Assembly: GCA_036387335.1 (NCBI GenBank)
Contig: DASVTZ010000230.1
Coordinates: 1 to 51,618 of the forward strand
Direction of reading: 5' to 3'
Origin: Longimicrobium sp.
GTDB lineage: Bacteria > Gemmatimonadota > Gemmatimonadetes > Longimicrobiales > Longimicrobiaceae
Length of the DNA: 51,618 nt
The translations under genes were made by a program, and so were the position numbers. Numbering within the stretch: position 1 is the stretch's first letter; every line of letters begins with the position of its first letter. A model generated the notes under the pieces. The model searched no databases. It saw nothing but the letters and a program-made list of their open reading frames with translations, and was not told the DNA's origin. Shown here piece by piece: positions 48,552 to 51,618 of this stretch.

Positions 48552-49333
48552 CTCCACGCTCCCTCCGGGGTCGCCCCCGCTTCCGTCCGGGCGGCGTGCA
48601 CGCGGGTCCCCGCGGCCTCATCGCCCAGCATCTCCACCCCCCCGATCCTCACCCGCCCCACCCCGCCCGCCGCCGCCCGCGCGGCCGCGCGGAGCTTGGG
48701 AGCCATCCCACCCGCCGCCGTGCCGTCCGCGATCAGGGCCTCCACCTCGTCCGCGCCGATCGCGCCGACCACCTCGCCGCCCGCCAGCACGCCGGGGACG
48801 TTGGAGACGAAGAGGAGCTCGCCGGCTCCCATCGCCGCCGCCACCGCCGCCGCCGCGTCGTCCGCGTTGACGTTGATCGCCCGCCCGTCCGGCCCGCGCG
48901 ACACCGGCGACACCACGGGCACCAGTCCCTGCGCGAGGAGGCCGTGGAGGAGCGCGCTCCTGACCCGCCGCACCTCGCCGGTGCGCCCCATCGCCCCGCC
49001 GCGCGCCACGACGGCCTCCAGCAGCGCACCGTCCTCGCCGGAGATCCCCACCGCGTCCACGCCGGCCGTCAGCAGCGCGGAGGCGATCCGCTTGTTGACG
49101 AGCCCGGAGAGAACCATCGCGACGGCGCGCATCCCCTCGTCGCTGGTCACGCGCAGCCCGTCGCGCCACTCCGGCTCGGCGCCGAGGGCGCGCTGGAGGG
49201 CGGTGACCTCCTTGCCGCCGCCGTGCACCAGCACCGCCCGACCCGCGCGCGCGGCGACCGCATCGGCCAGCCGCGCCAGCCACTCGCGGTCGTCCACCTC
49301 GTTGCCGCCCAGCTTGATGACCGAGACGCTCAC
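48548..49333 (-). CDS. argB: N-acetylglutamate kinase
   Basis: A 261-residue amino-acid kinase: VIKLGGNEV at the N-terminus, VLVHGGGKEVTAL, VNADDAAAAVAAAM, LFVSNVPGVL, and GGMAPKLRAAARA near the end. It phosphorylates N-acetylglutamate. It lacks the N-terminal helix found in arginine-inhibited hexameric enzymes, so feedback inhibition may be absent; this is inference. The start is GTG at 49333, overlapping the argC stop by 4 nt (GTGA). Confidence 0.94.
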   Translation of the reverse strand: MSVSVIKLGGNEVDDREWLARLADAVAARAGRAVLVHGGGKEVTALQRALGAEPEWRDGLRVTSDEGMRAVAMVLSGLVNKRIASALLTAGVDAVGISGEDGALLEAVVARGGAMGRTGEVRRVRSALLHGLLAQGLVPVVSPVSRGPDGRAINVNADDAAAAVAAAMGAGELLFVSNVPGVLAGGEVVGAIGADEVEALIADGTAAGGMAPKLRAAARAAAGGVGRVRIGGVEMLGDEAAGTRVHAARTEAGATPEGAWR

Positions 49334-50319
49334 AGCAGCCCCTCCGCCTCGTCCAACCCGAACATCAGGTTCACGTTCTGGATGGCCTGCCCGGCGGCGC
49401 CCTTGACCAGGTTGTCGATCGCCGCCACCACCGTCAGCATCGGCGCCGAGACTCCAGCCACCGCCGTCACCCCGATCGCGACGCGGTTGCTCCCGACGAC
49501 GTCCGCCAGCGTGGGGGCCCGATCCATCACTTCCACAAAGGGCTCCGCGGCGTACGCGGACCGCCACAGCTCCAACGGATCGTCCAGCGGCTCGCGGAGG
49601 GTGACGTAGATCGTCTCCAGGATGCCGCGTCGCACCGGGAGGAGGTGGGGCGTGAAGACGAGCTCGGGCGCCGTGCCGCCGTTCATCCGCGCCGCCTGGT
49701 CGCGCATCTCGGCGAGGTGGCGGTGCGTGTTCCCCAGCCCGTAGGCGCGGAAGTCCTCCGCCACCTCGGCGAAGAGGTACTCGCGCTTGGGCGAGCGCCC
49801 CGCCCCCGTGACCCCCGACGCCGCGTTGACGATCACCGGCCCGGCCACGTTCCCCGCGCAGAGCAGCGGCGCCAACGCCAGGAGCGCGGCCGTGGGATAG
49901 CACCCCGGGTTGGCGACCACGTCCGCCCCGCGGATCCGCTCGCGGTGCAGCTCGGGGAGGCCGTACACCGCCCCGCGCGCCCACTCCGGCGTCTCGCGCC
50001 CCTGCACGCGCAGGTCGGCCGAGAGATCCACCACCTTCGCCCCCGCCTCGCGCGCCCGCTCGGCCCAGCGCGCGGACTCGCCGTGCGGAAGGCAGGAGAG
50101 GACGACGTCGCACCCGCCCAGCTCCGCATCCTCCAGCCGCACCATCGCCAGCTCGGGAGCGCCGCGCACCGCCCGGGACAGCATCGCCCCCGCATCGCTC
50201 TGAGAGCTTGCGAGGGCGAGGGTCGCCCCCTGATGCTTCGCCAGGAGCCGCACCGCCTCCTGACCCGCGTAGCCGGTTGCGCCCAGGATTCCAACCCGGA
50301 CGCGCGAGAATCCATTCAT
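49330..50319 (-). CDS. argC: N-acetyl-gamma-glutamyl-phosphate reductase
   Basis: A 329-residue reductase: GILGATGYAGQEAVRLL binds NADP, VVANPGCYPTAALLAL has the catalytic Cys, and NAASGVTGAGRSPK and HRHLAEM follow. It reduces N-acetylglutamyl phosphate to the semialdehyde. ATG 50319 (MNGFSRVRV) is chosen because the frame upstream runs into the promoter. It is first in the order argC-argB-argD-argA-argG-argH. There is no Shine-Dalgarno, and a strong promoter ends only 7 nt before the ATG (see 50327-50355). Confidence 0.96.
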   Translation of the reverse strand: MNGFSRVRVGILGATGYAGQEAVRLLAKHQGATLALASSQSDAGAMLSRAVRGAPELAMVRLEDAELGGCDVVLSCLPHGESARWAERAREAGAKVVDLSADLRVQGRETPEWARGAVYGLPELHRERIRGADVVANPGCYPTAALLALAPLLCAGNVAGPVIVNAASGVTGAGRSPKREYLFAEVAEDFRAYGLGNTHRHLAEMRDQAARMNGGTAPELVFTPHLLPVRRGILETIYVTLREPLDDPLELWRSAYAAEPFVEVMDRAPTLADVVGSNRVAIGVTAVAGVSAPMLTVVAAIDNLVKGAAGQAIQNVNLMFGLDEAEGLL

Positions 50320-50326
50320 TGCGTCG

Positions 50327-50355
50327 AATATAATCCCGTTTTCCTGAATGGTCAA
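50327..50355 (-). promoter_or_regulatory. sigma70-type promoter of argC, likely leaderless transcript
   Basis: On the minus strand TTGACC (50350-50355) and TATATT (50327-50332) are separated by 17 nt. The next 7 nt CGACGCA run straight to the argC ATG, so the transcript should start at or within one or two bases of the initiation codon. A partial dyad (TTATGCATGTAA, 50361-50372) just upstream could be an operator, but it is not a clear ArgR box. Confidence 0.75.
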
Positions 50356-50390
50356 CCGGTTACATGCATAATCAACCAGCAACAGCAGGG

Positions 50391-50460
50391 CTCACGCGGA
50401 GACGCGGAGACGCAGAGAGAACTCCGCGAACTCTTCCGCGGCTCCGCGTCTCCGCGTGAG
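50391..50460. repeat. dispersed inverted repeat, CTCACGCGGAG type
   Basis: A 70-nt inverted repeat (CTCACGCGGAGACGCGGAG to CTCCGCGTCTCCGCGTGAG) matching 6781-6850 and 11640-11708. Here it lies between the divergent argC and SDR genes, 36 nt upstream of the argC -35 element. Confidence 0.9.
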
Positions 50461-50547
50461 GCCATTCGGTAGAACTCAGCCCCGCACCAGTTCTTGCAAC
50501 GTCCCACGAAAGGGTGCCGATGCAGCCGCGACGACGGGGAGGGCGGG

Positions 50548-51342
50548 ATGGGTGGAGCGTGGGAGTACCGCGGGCGCTGGGGGCTGGTCACGGGCGCATC
50601 CTCCGGCATCGGCGAGGAGTTCGCGCGGGCGCTGGCGGCGCGAGGGATGAACCTGGTGCTCGCCGCGCGCCGCGAGGACCGGCTGCAGGCGCTGGCCGCC
50701 GCCCTCCGCTCCGAGCACGGTGTGGAGACGGCCGTCGTGCCGGTGGACCTGGCGAAGCCCGGCGCGGCCGGCGTCCTCTGGCTGGAGGCGAGCGACGGCC
50801 GCCCGCTCCATCTGCTCGTAAACAACGCCGGCTTCGGGCTCAAGGGCCGCTTCGACGAGCTTCCCGCCGATCGCCAGACGGAGATGGTGCGCGTCAACTG
50901 CATGGCGCTGCTGGAGCTGGCGCACTTCGCCGTGCGCGATATGCGCCCGCGAGGAGAGGGCGGCATCGTCAACGTCGCCTCCATCGCCGGCTACCAGCCG
51001 ATCCCCTACCTGGCCGCGTACGCCGCGAGCAAGGCCTTCGTGGTCGCCCTCTCCGAAGCGCTGGCGGAGGAGAACCGCGATGCGGGCGTGCGCGTCGTCA
51101 CCCTGAACCCCGGCCCGGTCGCCACGGAGTTCCAGGACGTCGCCGGCACCGTCTTCGGCGACAACCCCGTGGGGCTGCGCACGCCGCGGCAGGTGGTCGA
51201 GGCCGCACTAGGCGCGCTCGAAAGGGGCCAGCGCACCATCACCCCCGGCCTCGTCAATCGCCTCAGCACCTACGTGGTGCGCGTCTCGCCGCGCGGGATG
51301 GTGATCCGCACAGCCAAGACGATCATGAAGAAGATGAGGTAG
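50548..51342 (+). CDS. SDR-family oxidoreductase
   Basis: A 264-residue short-chain dehydrogenase: LVTGASSGIGEEFARAL, NNAGFGLKGRFDE, VNVASIAGYQPIPYLAAYAASKAFV (catalytic Ser, Tyr, Lys), NPGPVATEF (segments shown). The branch resembles DltE/YqjQ-type NAD(P)-dependent oxidoreductases of unknown substrate. A basic C-terminus (RTAKTIMKKMR) is usual there and may bind membrane. GGGAGG lies just before the ATG at 50548. Confidence 0.88.
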   Translation: MGGAWEYRGRWGLVTGASSGIGEEFARALAARGMNLVLAARREDRLQALAAALRSEHGVETAVVPVDLAKPGAAGVLWLEASDGRPLHLLVNNAGFGLKGRFDELPADRQTEMVRVNCMALLELAHFAVRDMRPRGEGGIVNVASIAGYQPIPYLAAYAASKAFVVALSEALAEENRDAGVRVVTLNPGPVATEFQDVAGTVFGDNPVGLRTPRQVVEAALGALERGQRTITPGLVNRLSTYVVRVSPRGMVIRTAKTIMKKMR

Positions 51343-51511
51343 CCGCAGCGAAGATTTCCCCTAGCGAGCCGTGCACTTGCGGACCTCCCGCGACTCCGCG
51401 GATCCACATCCTTGCTCCCGCCTCGCGGCGCAACGTAAATAAGCCGCAGGGGGCGCGCTTCTTGCCGCCCCGGGGCGCGGCGACCCGCACGGAACACCGG
51501 CACGAGGGGCG

Positions 51512-51618
51512 ATGAGCGACGGCGAAACGGAAAGCACGGACGGGCTCCTGGCCCTCGGCGGCCAGGCCATCGTGGGAGAAAGCCCACCGATGCGGGACGC
51601 GGTGGAGCGAGCCTGCGC
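51512..51618 (+). CDS. sigma-54-type AAA+ activator, 5' end only
   Basis: An ATG at 51512 with GAGGGG upstream opens a frame to the window edge: MSDGETESTDGLLALGGQAI, then VGESPPMRDAVERAC. The segment IVGESPPMRDAVERA matches the beginning of sigma-54 interaction AAA+ domains (consensus GxSxxMxxVxxxIxxVA). Only 20 residues precede it, so no receiver or sensor domain is attached at the N-terminus. The rest lies outside the window. Confidence 0.7.
   Translation, partial: MSDGETESTDGLLALGGQAIVGESPPMRDAVERAC

Overview
The window looks like chromosomal DNA of a high-GC Gram-negative bacterium. Gene density, many 4-nt ATGA/GTGA stop-start overlaps, numerous secreted and lipoprotein genes and large numbers of short dispersed inverted repeats recall Gemmatimonadota (Longimicrobium-like). 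That placement is inference from gene content and style; there is no rRNA gene in the window to settle it. I saw no tRNA gene, CRISPR array or complete insertion sequence.

Layout. 1-14.4 kb is mostly housekeeping and accessory metabolism on the + strand: a truncated Ca2+/H+ antiporter (minus strand, cut by the window edge), an HExxH protein coupled to a lipoprotein, a dienoyl-CoA-reductase-like SDR, cinA-kptA-phyH, a ydfG-like SDR, plsC, then a PRC-barrel protein, a LysM protein and a DedA protein on the minus strand, then moeZ-like, a threonine-dehydratase-like enzyme, a DUF2911 protein and pdxH. 22-29.2 kb (minus strand) holds a LytTR/LytS-type two-component pair, an S41 peptidase, a MaoC-like protein, a small antitoxin-like gene with a broken partner, a YjbQ-family gene and small lipoprotein/hypothetical genes. 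29.3-39.2 kb (+) holds LOG, a deoxyhypusine-synthase-like enzyme, a Fic protein, an M20 amidohydrolase, an HTH protein with a basic tail, an M28 peptidase and a GAF-PAS-GGDEF-EAL protein. 39.2-40.6 kb is a tandemly duplicated VapBC module. 41.9-43.9 kb is a RoxA-like di-heme lipoprotein. 43.9-50.3 kb is an arginine cluster argC-argB-argD-argA(GNAT)-argG-argH (minus). The window ends with an SDR and the start of a sigma-54 activator.

The most striking region is 14.4-21.6 kb: six tightly packed minus-strand genes in transcription order CHAT caspase-like protease, MotA/TolQ/ExbB-like channel protein (ZorA-like), MotB/OmpA-like peptidoglycan-binding protein (ZorB-like), an unrecognised protein, an SPFH/band-7-like protein, and a 788-residue protein with a degenerate P-loop and helical C-terminus. 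It looks like a membrane-anchored, proton-motor-linked conflict (defence or programmed death) system. It shares the ZorAB pair with Zorya but has none of the other Zorya genes. To my knowledge this combination is not a named system, but I could not search databases.

A second theme is repeats. At least five dispersed inverted-repeat families sit between genes, usually within about 30 nt of a stop codon, and in four genes the repeat itself supplies the stop codon (threonine-dehydratase-like, LOG, M20 amidohydrolase, GNAT argA). The arg operon appears to start from a sigma70-type promoter placed so close to the argC ATG that its mRNA should be leaderless.
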